This document shows positions 8,626-16,647 of a DNA stretch of 64,000 bases, in pieces. Position 1 is the stretch's first letter; each line of letters opens with the position of its first letter. Position numbers and translations under genes: made by a program. This stretch comes from Sanguibacter keddieii DSM 10542 (lineage in GTDB: Bacteria > Actinomycetota > Actinomycetes > Actinomycetales > Cellulomonadaceae): positions 1,302,001-1,366,000 of the forward strand of contig NC_013521.1 in assembly GCF_000024925.1 (NCBI RefSeq), in the 5' to 3' direction. The notes beneath the pieces were generated by a model. It was not told the DNA's origin. It did not search any database and was given only the letters and a program-made list of their open reading frames with translations.

Positions 8626-8656
8626 GGGGTGCTGGGCGGACGCCGCCCAGCACCCC
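8626..8656. terminator. Bidirectional terminator hairpin
   Basis: GGGGTGCTGGGCGG pairs perfectly with CCGCCCAGCACCCC (14 bp) across a 3-nt loop. It ends directly at the kinase stop codon (8657) and lies 43 bp past the regulator stop, so it can serve both convergent units. Confidence 0.8.
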
Positions 8657-9856
8657 TCAGCTGCGCTCGACGAGCGGCGCCGACCAGGTGAGGATCGTGC
8701 CCCGCCCGGTGGCGGAGTTCTCGAGGCTCGACGACCCGCCGTGCTGACGCGCGCGGGCGGCGACGTTCCAGGTCCCCGACTTGCGTCCGGTCGGTGCCCC
8801 GAGCCCGACGCCGTCGTCCTCGACCTCGACGGTGACGTCGCCCGGGCCCTCGTGGAGGGTCGCGACCGTGACGCGCACGGCCACGGACGACGCCTGCGCG
8901 TGCCGGGCGGCGTTCGCGAGCCCCTCGCGCACGACGGCGAGGATGTCGTCGGCCAGCGCCTGGGACACGAGCTCGTCGACGAGCTCTTCGTCGTCGTCGA
9001 TGGCGCCCAGGCTCCGGTCGTCGAGGGAGATGACGAGCGACGGGGCGAAGCCGAGCCCGGTGCGGGCGAGCGACGCCTCGCGGCGCAGCCGCTCGACGAG
9101 CCCGGTCGCCGCGTCGGGGTCGCGCAGGGAGTGGACGATGGCCCGGATCTCGCGCACCGAGTTGTCCACGTTGTCGAGGGCCTCGTCGAGGATGGAGATG
9201 AGCCCGGCCTTGTCGAGGCCGCGCGCCGCGCGGCGCCGGACCGTCTCGAGCTGCATGCCGGTGGCGAACAGCTGCTGGATGGCGAGGTCGTGGAGGTCCC
9301 GCGCGATGCGCTCGCGCTCCTCGACGAGCTTGGAGAGGTCCTGGGCCTGCCGGGCCTCCGAGAGCACGAGGGCGAGGGCAGCCTGGTCCGCGAAGGTCGA
9401 GGCACGCTCGAGGTCCTTGCTGATGAACGCCTCCTGCCCCACCTTGCGCAGCAGCACGAGGACGCCGACGGGCTTCTCCGCGGTCCCCATCGGGGCGTAG
9501 AGCGCGGGGCCGAAGCGCCGCATGGGAGGGAGCTGGAGGTTGCGCGCGACGGCGAGCGAGGGCACGAGCCGGCCCTTGCCGCTGCGCAGCGCGGTCCACG
9601 AGAGCCCGCCGTGCGGCATGGTCTGGCCGAGGAGCTCGTCGGAGTTCCAGCCGCGCACGATCTCCATCACCAGCTCGCCACCGAGCCCGGGGAGGACGAG
9701 GCAGGCCGCGTCGGCGTCGGCGATCTCGCGGGCGACCGAGACGATGTGCTCGAGCACGTCCTCCTCAGGTGCGCCCGACAGCAGCATCGTGGTGATGTGC
9801 GCGCCCGCGCTCAGCCACTTCTCTCGCTCCACAGCATCTGCCTCACCTGGTAGCAC
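8657..9856 (-). CDS. GAF-domain sensor histidine kinase (DevS-like), last gene of cyd operon
   Basis: A 399-residue cytoplasmic histidine kinase with no membrane segment. One GAF domain spans roughly residues 30-165. The HisKA_3 dimerisation helix follows with phosphoacceptor His189 in ERERIARDLHDLAIQQLFAT, very like mycobacterial DevS. The ATP-binding domain has the N box REGLANAARHA (about 310-320), EDDGVGLG and a final GRGTILTW. DevS has two GAF domains; here there is one, with His82 (TMPHGG) a conceivable heme ligand, which is speculation. The GTG start lies 14 nt inside the end of cydC, so it should be co-expressed with cytochrome bd. The response regulator gene converges on it. Confidence 0.9.
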   Translation of the reverse strand: MLPGEADAVEREKWLSAGAHITTMLLSGAPEEDVLEHIVSVAREIADADAACLVLPGLGGELVMEIVRGWNSDELLGQTMPHGGLSWTALRSGKGRLVPSLAVARNLQLPPMRRFGPALYAPMGTAEKPVGVLVLLRKVGQEAFISKDLERASTFADQAALALVLSEARQAQDLSKLVEERERIARDLHDLAIQQLFATGMQLETVRRRAARGLDKAGLISILDEALDNVDNSVREIRAIVHSLRDPDAATGLVERLRREASLARTGLGFAPSLVISLDDRSLGAIDDDEELVDELVSQALADDILAVVREGLANAARHAQASSVAVRVTVATLHEGPGDVTVEVEDDGVGLGAPTGRKSGTWNVAARARQHGGSSSLENSATGRGTILTWSAPLVERS

Positions 9857-11795
9857 CGGGGCTCCTCGTCGTCGTGGTGGTGTGCTCGCCGTCTACTGTC
9901 GCACGGTACGTCGCCTGCGTGACCAGCAGAGACGCGTGCGTGCCGCGGGCGACGACCCCGCCCTCGTCGATCAGCACGACCTCGTCGGCCGCGGCCAGGG
10001 CCGACAGCCGGTGGGTCGCGACCACCACCCCGCGGGGCTGGTCCGTGCCCCGCCCGGCACGCAGCAGGTCGGCCACGAGCTGGTCGGCCGTCGCGGGGTC
10101 CAGGTGCTCGGCGGGCTCGTCCACCAGCAGGAAGGTCGCGGGGGAGCAGAGAGCGCGCGCGAGCAGGAGCCGTCGGCGCTCGCCGCCCGAGATGGTGGCG
10201 CCGTCGGCGCCGAGCGTCGTGAGGACGCCGTCGGGCAGACCGGCGAGCCACTCCCCGAGCCCCGCCCGCTCGAGCGCGGCGACCGCCTGCGCCTCGGCGA
10301 CGTCTCCCCGGGCCACCCGGAGGTTCTCCAGGACCGTCGTGCTGAACACGTGGGCGTCCTCGGTGGTGAGCACCACGTGCTGTGCCACGGTGTCGTGCGA
10401 CGCGGTGCGGACCGGTCGGCCGTCGAGCGTGAGCGACCCGCCGACGGGGTCGACGAGCCCGGCGAGGGTGAGCAGGGTGGTCGTCTTGCCCGTCCCGCTG
10501 GGCCCCACCAGCGCCACCGAACGCCCGGGACGCAGGTCGAGGTCGAGCCCGGCCACGACCGGCGCCGTCCCGGGCCAGCCGCAGGCGAGGTCGCGAGCGG
10601 TGAGGGACAGGGCGGTGAGGGACCGGGCGGTCGAGCGCTGCGCAGGGATGCCGGCCTGCGGCTCTCGGTCTACCTCGGCGATGTCGTCGAGCACGTCGTC
10701 CTTCTCTGGGGGGCCGTCGCGGTCGGGTGCGCCGTCCCCCTCGGGCGTGGCGGCGTCCAGCAGCGCCATGATGCGCGCGGCGGCCTGCCGTGACCGGTGC
10801 ATCTGGATGGCGGCGGCGGGGAGCGTCTGGGTGATCTCGAAGACCGCGAGGGGCGTGAGCACCACGACGGCCAGCTGGACGGGGCCGAGGGTCCCGGCTG
10901 TCACGGAGGGGATGGCGAGCAGCATGGTGGCCACGACGGCGAGCCCGACCGCGAGCGTCCCGATCCCCGCGGCGAGCCCGGAGGTGCGGGCACCTGCGTC
11001 TGTGGCAGCGGCGAGACGACCGTCGGCCTCGGCGAGGGCCTCTCGCCGAGACCGGAGGTTCCCCGACACGGTGAGCGCGGCGGCGTCGTCGACGATCTCG
11101 AGGGCGACCGCCGCCATGTCGGACCTCGCCCGGGCCGTGCGCCGCTCGGTCGTGGCGGCACCGCGCGCGGCGAGCCACGGGCCGACGATCCCGGAGAGCA
11201 CGAGGCAGCCGGCCAGGGCCGCCGCGGCACCGAGGTGGAACACCCCGACGAAGGCCACGGACCCCACACCGAGCACGACGGCCACCGCACCGGGGAGGAT
11301 CGCACGGACCACCACGTCGCCGACCGCGTCGACGTCGGCGCCGACCCGGGCGAGCAGGTCGCCGCGCCGCAGCGCGGCGACGGCGTCGAGGCGCCCGCCC
11401 GCGAGGGCGGCGTAGATGCGGGTGCGCAGCGACGCCATGCCGCGCAGCGCGACGGTGTGCGAGGCCAGCCGCTCGAGGTAGCGGAACAGCCCGCGGGAGA
11501 TGCCGAACATCCGCACCGACACCGTCGCGACCGTGAGGGTCATGACCGGGGGCATCTGGGACGCCCGCGCGATGAGCCACGCGGAGACCGCAGCGAGGGC
11601 GATGGCGCTGCCCAGGGCGAGGACGCCCAGCAGCAGCGCTAGCGCCGCCCGCCGCAGGTCGACGTCGAGGAGCCGCACGGCTCGGCGCAGCGGGTCGGCG
11701 GAGCCGTGCGAGGAGCGTGGCTCGGTGGTGGCGGAGGGGTCGGTGGTGGCGGACAGGTCCGCCGCGACGGAGGTCTCGGGCGCTCGGGGGCTCAT
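9843..11795 (-). CDS. cydC: Thiol reductant ABC exporter subunit CydC
   Basis: CydC pairs with CydD in an ABC transporter in the cytoplasmic membrane needed for cytochrome bd assembly; cysteine/glutathione export and, more recently, heme have been proposed as cargo. The 650-residue protein has a membrane domain (about 45-340) including SAWLIARASQMPPV and FRYLERLASH. The ATPase domain carries Walker A GPSGTGKTTT, signature ISGGERRRLLLAR and Walker B FLLVDEP. A proline-rich linker of about 55 residues separates the two. The ATG overlaps the cydD stop (ATGA), and the 3' end overlaps the kinase gene. Confidence 0.93.
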   Translation of the reverse strand: MSPRAPETSVAADLSATTDPSATTEPRSSHGSADPLRRAVRLLDVDLRRAALALLLGVLALGSAIALAAVSAWLIARASQMPPVMTLTVATVSVRMFGISRGLFRYLERLASHTVALRGMASLRTRIYAALAGGRLDAVAALRRGDLLARVGADVDAVGDVVVRAILPGAVAVVLGVGSVAFVGVFHLGAAAALAGCLVLSGIVGPWLAARGAATTERRTARARSDMAAVALEIVDDAAALTVSGNLRSRREALAEADGRLAAATDAGARTSGLAAGIGTLAVGLAVVATMLLAIPSVTAGTLGPVQLAVVVLTPLAVFEITQTLPAAAIQMHRSRQAAARIMALLDAATPEGDGAPDRDGPPEKDDVLDDIAEVDREPQAGIPAQRSTARSLTALSLTARDLACGWPGTAPVVAGLDLDLRPGRSVALVGPSGTGKTTTLLTLAGLVDPVGGSLTLDGRPVRTASHDTVAQHVVLTTEDAHVFSTTVLENLRVARGDVAEAQAVAALERAGLGEWLAGLPDGVLTTLGADGATISGGERRRLLLARALCSPATFLLVDEPAEHLDPATADQLVADLLRAGRGTDQPRGVVVATHRLSALAAADEVVLIDEGGVVARGTHASLLVTQATYRATVDGEHTTTTTRSPGATR

Positions 11796-13519
11796 GCGTC
11801 GACCTCGTCACGGGTGCGGGGGGAGGAGGTGACCTCGACGACGTCGTCCGCGAGGGCGACGAGGCTCGGCCGGTGCGCCACGACCAGGACGGTGCGCCCC
11901 GCCTCGCGCAGCGCGGCGAGGGAGGCGAGCACCTGGTCCTCGGCGAGGGCGTCCAGGTGCGCCGTGGGCTCGTCGAGCACGACGAGCGGCTCGTCGCCGA
12001 GCAGCGCCGCGGTGAGGGCGACGCGCTGGCGCTGGCCGACGCTCAGGCCCACCCCGCCCTGACCGAGCACCGTGTCGAGGCCGTCGGGCAGCGCGGCGAC
12101 CACGGCGTCGAGCCCCGTGAGGCGCATGGCCCGGGCGGTCGCGGCAGCGGTCCCGGCAGCGGTGTCGTCAGGGTCGAAGGTGTCGCCCCGGGGGCCCTGG
12201 TGCTCCGCGCCCGAGCGGCGCGCGGCGTCGAGCGTCGCACGGATCGAGCCGGGTGGCAGCGCGCTGCGCTGGGGGAGCCAGGCGATCTGCCGCCACCAGG
12301 TCTCGAGGTCGACGGTCGCCAGGTCGGTGCCGTCCACCTGCACGGTCCCGGCGTCCGGGCTGACGAGGCCGAGCAGCGCGAGCACCGTCGTCGTCTTGCC
12401 CGAGCCGCTCGGCCCGGTGAGCGCGACGATGCGTCCGGGCGCGATCGAGGCGGTCAGCCCCGACGGGGCGCTGACGTCACGACCGGGAGCCACGACGCCG
12501 ACGCCCGAGAGCGTGACGGTCGACCGGGCGAGGTCGGGTGCGGCGACCGTGCCGCGGGGCCGCAGCGGCTCCTCGATCACGGCGAAGGCCTTCTGCGCCG
12601 CCGTGATGCCGTCGGTCGACGCGTGGAACTGCACGCCGATCTGCCGGATCGGCAGGTACACCTCGGGGGCGAGCACCAGGACGGCGATCGCGACCTCGAG
12701 GTCGACCTGCCCGTAGACCAGGCGCAGCCCGACCCCCACGGCCACGAGGGCGACCGACAGCGTGGTGAGCAGCTCGAGCACCATGCCGGAGAGGAAGGCG
12801 ACGCGCAGCGTCTTCATCGTCGAGCGCGTGTAGGCCTCGCCGAGCTGGCGGACCCGGGCGACGGGGCCGCGCTCGCGGCCGAAGGCCCGCAGCGTCGGCA
12901 GACCGGCGAGCAGGTCGAGCACCTGCGAGCCGAGCCGCTGCATGACCGCGAGCCTGCGCTCGGAGTACGCCTGCGTCAGCTGGCCCACCAGGATCATGAA
13001 GACCGGGACGAGCGGGATGGTGACGACGACGATCACCGCCGAGATCCAGTCGAGCCCGAAGACCACGACGAGCGTCGCGGGGGTGACCGTGACGGCCAGC
13101 AGGAGCTGGGGGAGGTAGCGCACGAGGTAGGGCTCGAGGTCGTCCAGACCTCGGGTCGCGAGGGTCACCACGTCGACGCCCTGACCGGTGGCGAGCCAGC
13201 GAGGCCCGAGCCCGGCGGCGTGCTCGAGCACCTGGCCGCGCAGGCTCGTGACGACCCGGGTCGCGGCGCGGTGCGCGTAGCGCTCCTGCAGGCCGTTGAC
13301 GACGGCCCGCGCCACGACGACCGCCGCGAGCCACCGGAGGTGGCCCGCGACGTCGCCGAGGGTGGCGCCGGAGGAGACGACCGGCGCGAGCACGGCCGCG
13401 ATGAGCAGGGCCTGTGCGATGACGAGCCCGGCGGTGACGATGCCGAAGGCCGTGGTCAGCAGCACGTACCCGCGGGCAGGCGCTGCGTACCGGAGCAGCT
13501 TCGGGTCGAGAGGCTTCAC
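11792..13519 (-). CDS. cydD: Thiol reductant ABC exporter subunit CydD
   Basis: This is the partner of CydC in the ABC exporter required for maturation of cytochrome bd oxidase. The 575-residue protein has the membrane-spanning domain in residues 1-310 and the ATPase domain after about 340. The latter shows Walker A GPSGSGKTTT, signature LSVGQRQRVAL and Walker B LVVLDEPTAHLD. A Pro/Thr/Gly-rich insertion lies between Walker A and the signature. The start is GTG, 1 bp after the cydB stop codon, and the order cydA-cydB-cydD-cydC is standard for Actinobacteria. Confidence 0.93.
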   Translation of the reverse strand: MKPLDPKLLRYAAPARGYVLLTTAFGIVTAGLVIAQALLIAAVLAPVVSSGATLGDVAGHLRWLAAVVVARAVVNGLQERYAHRAATRVVTSLRGQVLEHAAGLGPRWLATGQGVDVVTLATRGLDDLEPYLVRYLPQLLLAVTVTPATLVVVFGLDWISAVIVVVTIPLVPVFMILVGQLTQAYSERRLAVMQRLGSQVLDLLAGLPTLRAFGRERGPVARVRQLGEAYTRSTMKTLRVAFLSGMVLELLTTLSVALVAVGVGLRLVYGQVDLEVAIAVLVLAPEVYLPIRQIGVQFHASTDGITAAQKAFAVIEEPLRPRGTVAAPDLARSTVTLSGVGVVAPGRDVSAPSGLTASIAPGRIVALTGPSGSGKTTTVLALLGLVSPDAGTVQVDGTDLATVDLETWWRQIAWLPQRSALPPGSIRATLDAARRSGAEHQGPRGDTFDPDDTAAGTAAATARAMRLTGLDAVVAALPDGLDTVLGQGGVGLSVGQRQRVALTAALLGDEPLVVLDEPTAHLDALAEDQVLASLAALREAGRTVLVVAHRPSLVALADDVVEVTSSPRTRDEVDA

Positions 13520-13520
13520 G

Positions 13521-14627
13521 TCAGTGGGTGTCCTGCGGTGTCGGGGTCTCCGGCGTCCCGGACGACGGCGGCGTGCCCCGGCCGTCGGTGCGGCGCGGCG
13601 GGGTGAGCGACGGCAGGCCGATGGGCTCGGGGATGTGGTGCGTGCCGATGCGCTTGCGGAACACCCAGTACGTCCACGACTGGTAGAGCAGGACGAGGGG
13701 CGTGAGGAACAGCGCGACCCAGGTCATCACGGTGAGCGTGTACTCGGTCGAGGACGCGTTGCGGATGTTCAGGGAGTTGGCCGGGTCGTTGCTCGCCGGC
13801 ATGACGTCCGGGTACATCGAGCCGAAGATGAGCACGACGGCGGCGAGGATCGCGAGGGCGGACCAGAAGAACGCCCAGCCCTCACGGGCCCGTGCGTTCG
13901 AGACCACGACGGCGACGAGAGCCGCCGCGGCGACGGCGACCGCACCCCAGGTCCAGGTCGTCCCGTAGGCGAGCTGCGCCCAGAGGGCCCAGCCGCCGGC
14001 CGCGACCACCGAGGCGACCGAGAACATGCCGGCCAGGCGGCGGGCCCGGACGCGGATGTCGCCCTCGGTCTTGAGCGCCACGAACACGGCACCGTGCGTG
14101 AGGAAGAGCAGCATTGTGACGACGCCACCGAGCAGCGCGAAGGGGGAGAGGAGGGAGAAGAACCCGCCCGTCATCGTGTGGTTCGCGTCCATCTCGACAC
14201 CGCGGACCAGGTTGGCGAAGGCGACGCCCCAGAGGATCGAGGGGAGCCACGACCCGATGATCACCGAGGCGTCCCAGCGGCGGCGCCACGTGGCGTCGTT
14301 GATCTTCGAGCGGTACTCGAAGCCCATGCCGCGCACGATGAGGCAGATGAGGATGATGAACAGCGGGATGTAGAAGCCGGAGAAGAGCGAGGCGTACCAC
14401 TCGGGGAACGCCGCGAAGGTCGCCCCGCCGGCGGTCAGCAGCCACACCTCGTTGCCGTCCCAGACGGGGCCGATGGTGTTGATCATGACCCGGCGGTCCT
14501 TCTCCTTGCGACCGAGGATCGGCATGAGCATGCCGACGCCGAAGTCGAAGCCCTCGAGCACGAGGTAGCCCGTCCACAGGACGGCGATCAGTACGAACCA
14601 GAGCACCTGGAGTGTTTCGAGGTCCAC
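13521..14627 (-). CDS. cydB: Cytochrome bd ubiquinol oxidase subunit II
   Basis: CydB is the structural second subunit of the bd-type quinol oxidase, which reduces oxygen with high affinity without pumping protons. The 368-residue protein has about eight hydrophobic helices and the family motifs LVLEGFDFGVGML, GPVWDGNEVWLL and RGMGFEYR. A hydrophilic Pro/Thr-rich tail of about 30 residues follows the last helix and probably lies in the cytoplasm. The GTG start at 14627 is preceded by an AAGGAC-type ribosome binding site. It lies 30 bp after cydA. Confidence 0.96.
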   Translation of the reverse strand: MDLETLQVLWFVLIAVLWTGYLVLEGFDFGVGMLMPILGRKEKDRRVMINTIGPVWDGNEVWLLTAGGATFAAFPEWYASLFSGFYIPLFIILICLIVRGMGFEYRSKINDATWRRRWDASVIIGSWLPSILWGVAFANLVRGVEMDANHTMTGGFFSLLSPFALLGGVVTMLLFLTHGAVFVALKTEGDIRVRARRLAGMFSVASVVAAGGWALWAQLAYGTTWTWGAVAVAAAALVAVVVSNARAREGWAFFWSALAILAAVVLIFGSMYPDVMPASNDPANSLNIRNASSTEYTLTVMTWVALFLTPLVLLYQSWTYWVFRKRIGTHHIPEPIGLPSLTPPRRTDGRGTPPSSGTPETPTPQDTH

Positions 14628-14657
14628 GTCGTAGGTCCTTTCTCGCGGTGCGGAGGG

Positions 14658-16148
14658 TCAGTAGGCGAAGGACAGCGGACGGTCGGCCGTGTCGTCGTCG
14701 TCGGATCGGGCCTCGGGGGAGTCGTCGTGGACGGTCTCGGGCGCGCCCTCGACCATGTACCGCCAGATGAGGCGGACCCAGACGACGGTGAGGACGGTGT
14801 AGACGAGCGTGAAGATCGCCATCGAGGCGAAGACCACCCCCGCGCCCTGGGCGAGCGAGACACCGTTCTCGGTGAGCATGCGGATCTGGTCGATGCCTGT
14901 CGGGTTGGGCACCACGACCCACGGCTGACGCCCGGCCTCGGTGAAGATCCAGCCGAAGGACGACGCGAGGAACGGCATGGGGATCGCGATCAGCCCGACG
15001 CGGGCCAGCCAGGTGCTGTCGCTGACCCGCCCCTTGCGGGTGAGCCACAGCGCCATGACCGCGAGCAGGGCCGACCCGGCGCCCAGGCCGATCATGAGCC
15101 GGAAGCTCCAGTAGGTGAGGGCGAGGTTGGGCGAGTAGTCGATCGGGTTGCCTGCGGCGTCGGTGTCGCCGTAGCGCTCTTCCATCTGCTGCTGGACCTC
15201 GTCGATCCCCGGCAGCGGGGCGGAGAAGGACCCGTCGGCCAGGAAGCTGGTCAGCCCGGGGATCTCCAGGACGTGCGTGACGTTCTCGCAGTCGTTGGCC
15301 AGGTTGCCGAGGGTGAGGATGGAGAACGGCGCCCCGTTCGGCGAGGACTCGCACAGGGCCTCGGCCGCGGCCATCTTCATGGGCTGCTGCTGGAACATCA
15401 GCTTGGCCTGGGCGTCGCCCGACACGGCGATGCCGGCACCCGACACGATCATCACCACGAGCCCGAGGATCACCGCAGGCCGGTACACGTCCCGGGCGAC
15501 CTCCTTGCGCCCGCGACGGACCTCGCGGACCATCCACCAGGCGGCGATGCCGGCCACGAAGGTCCCGGCTGTCAACCACGCGGCGGTGATGGTGTGCGGG
15601 AACGCGGCGAGGAGGGTGTTGTTGGTGAGCACCGCCCAGATGTCGTTCATCTCCGCGCGACCGGTCTCCGGGTTGAAGACCGCCCCCACGGGGTGCTGCA
15701 TCCAGGAGTTGGCCGCGAGGATGAAGTAGGCCGAGAGGTTGGTCGCGACGGCCACGGCCCAGATGCACGCGAGGTGGATCTTCTTGGGGAGCTTGTCCCA
15801 CCCGAAGATCCACAGCCCCAGGAACGTCGACTCGACGAAGAACGCGGCGAGCGCCTCCATGGCGAGCGGGGCTCCGAAGACGTCGCCGACGAACCGCGAG
15901 TACTCGCTCCAGTTCATGCCGAACTGGAACTCCTGGACGATCCCGGTCACCACGCCGATGGCGAAGTTGATGAGGAGCAGCTTGCCGAAGAACTTGGTGA
16001 GCTTGAGCCAGCGCTCGTTGCCCGTGCGGACCCAGGCGGTCTGCATGATGGCGACCAGGGGTGCGAGCCCGATCGTCAGAGGTACGTAGAAGAAGTGATA
16101 GACGGTGGTGATGGCGAACTGCCACCGAGCTATGTCCAGGACGTCCAC
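14658..16148 (-). CDS. cydA: Cytochrome bd ubiquinol oxidase subunit I
   Basis: CydA carries the three hemes of cytochrome bd and the quinol site. The 496-residue protein begins MDVLDIARWQFAITTVYHFFYVPLT; His18 corresponds to the heme ligand His19 of E. coli. GRQPWVVVPNPTG marks the conserved segment after the quinol loop, which is of the short type. An acidic tail rich in Asp ends the protein. The GTG start has AGGAG about 6 nt upstream. It heads the cyd operon, and its upstream region has two DosR-type palindromes and a candidate -10. Confidence 0.97.
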   Translation of the reverse strand: MDVLDIARWQFAITTVYHFFYVPLTIGLAPLVAIMQTAWVRTGNERWLKLTKFFGKLLLINFAIGVVTGIVQEFQFGMNWSEYSRFVGDVFGAPLAMEALAAFFVESTFLGLWIFGWDKLPKKIHLACIWAVAVATNLSAYFILAANSWMQHPVGAVFNPETGRAEMNDIWAVLTNNTLLAAFPHTITAAWLTAGTFVAGIAAWWMVREVRRGRKEVARDVYRPAVILGLVVMIVSGAGIAVSGDAQAKLMFQQQPMKMAAAEALCESSPNGAPFSILTLGNLANDCENVTHVLEIPGLTSFLADGSFSAPLPGIDEVQQQMEERYGDTDAAGNPIDYSPNLALTYWSFRLMIGLGAGSALLAVMALWLTRKGRVSDSTWLARVGLIAIPMPFLASSFGWIFTEAGRQPWVVVPNPTGIDQIRMLTENGVSLAQGAGVVFASMAIFTLVYTVLTVVWVRLIWRYMVEGAPETVHDDSPEARSDDDDTADRPLSFAY

Positions 16149-16206
16149 GGTGCTCCTGAGGGTGTGGGTGGGGCGCGAGGCGGGGCGCGGGGTGCGGCTC
16201 GAACTG

Positions 16207-16212
16207 ACGCTA
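16207..16212 (-). promoter_or_regulatory. Candidate -10 of the cyd operon
   Basis: On the minus strand this reads TAGCGT, about 60 nt before the cydA GTG. Transcription would start near 16200. No good -35 is visible, which would suit an activated promoter. Confidence 0.4.
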
Positions 16213-16234
16213 TGCCGTGAAGATTTCGGGGTGT

Positions 16235-16248
16235 GGGACCAAGGTCCC
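16235..16248. promoter_or_regulatory. DosR-type box 1 upstream of cydA
   Basis: GGGACCAAGGTCCC is a perfect inverted repeat with a 2-nt centre. It fits the DosR/DevR box core GGGACTWWAGTCCC except for one symmetric change in each arm. Its centre is about 41 bp above the predicted cydA transcription start, the usual place for an activator touching RNA polymerase. Confidence 0.55.
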
Positions 16249-16277
16249 TGCCCCGTGCAGGAAGGCGTCCGGCCCGC

Positions 16278-16291
16278 GTGACCTAGGTCTC
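16278..16291. promoter_or_regulatory. DosR-type box 2 upstream of cydA
   Basis: GTGACCTAGGTCTC contains the perfect palindrome GACCTAGGTC and matches box 1 at the GACC-N2-GGTC core. The two centres are 43 bp apart, about four helical turns. Confidence 0.45.
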
Positions 16292-16392
16292 GAATCGCCC
16301 GTCAGGGTCAGTCTGGCCCGCGCCCTCCCGCGCGCGCCAGGGGCCCGACACGCGTGGGCGCGGTCTCGGCGGGCCGATCTGGACCGCTGTGC

Positions 16393-16398
16393 GATACT
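16393..16398 (+). promoter_or_regulatory. Candidate -10 of the RNase E/G gene
   Basis: GATACT is the best -10-like hexamer in the region. No clear -35 is seen. Confidence 0.3.
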
Positions 16399-16647
16399 GA
16401 ACGAGGCTCAAGGGCCCCACACGCCCTCGATGCCGAGCTTGTGAACGCAGCACGTGCGAATCGCGGATTGTGTCGCGCCGCAGCCGGGAGAACTGCCCGG
16501 CCGCCTGGCGCACACCGTCGCTCGCCCTGCCGCGTATCCACACCGACGACTTCCGTCGCGGCACACCAGTGCCGACGACGACTGAACAGCCCTGGGGGCA
16601 CCGCTCGTGTGGGGCGGAGCCGTATCAGGGCACCTGGAGCACACCAC

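Larger units (their letters stand above)
16149..16647. other. 499-bp divergent regulatory region between cydA and RNase E/G gene
   Basis: No convincing gene is present. The cydA side holds a candidate minus-strand -10 and two DosR-type palindromes. The right half has a candidate plus-strand -10 (GATACT, 16393-16398), which would give the RNase E/G mRNA a leader of about 240 nt. A reading frame runs in from upstream in phase with RNase E/G but has no family-like sequence before 16648. Confidence 0.6.

Noticed and set aside
12072-12716. Long plus-strand open frames opposite the cydD-cydC genes
   Set aside because: These are shadow frames of the ABC transporter genes, with Arg/Ser/Ala-rich products and no start signals.
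16211-16230. Possible Rex operator (TGCCGTGAAGATTTCGGGGT) near cydA
   Set aside because: Rex sites have TGTGAA/TTCACA arms; here only one half is recognisable and symmetry is poor. The DosR-type palindromes next to it are much better.
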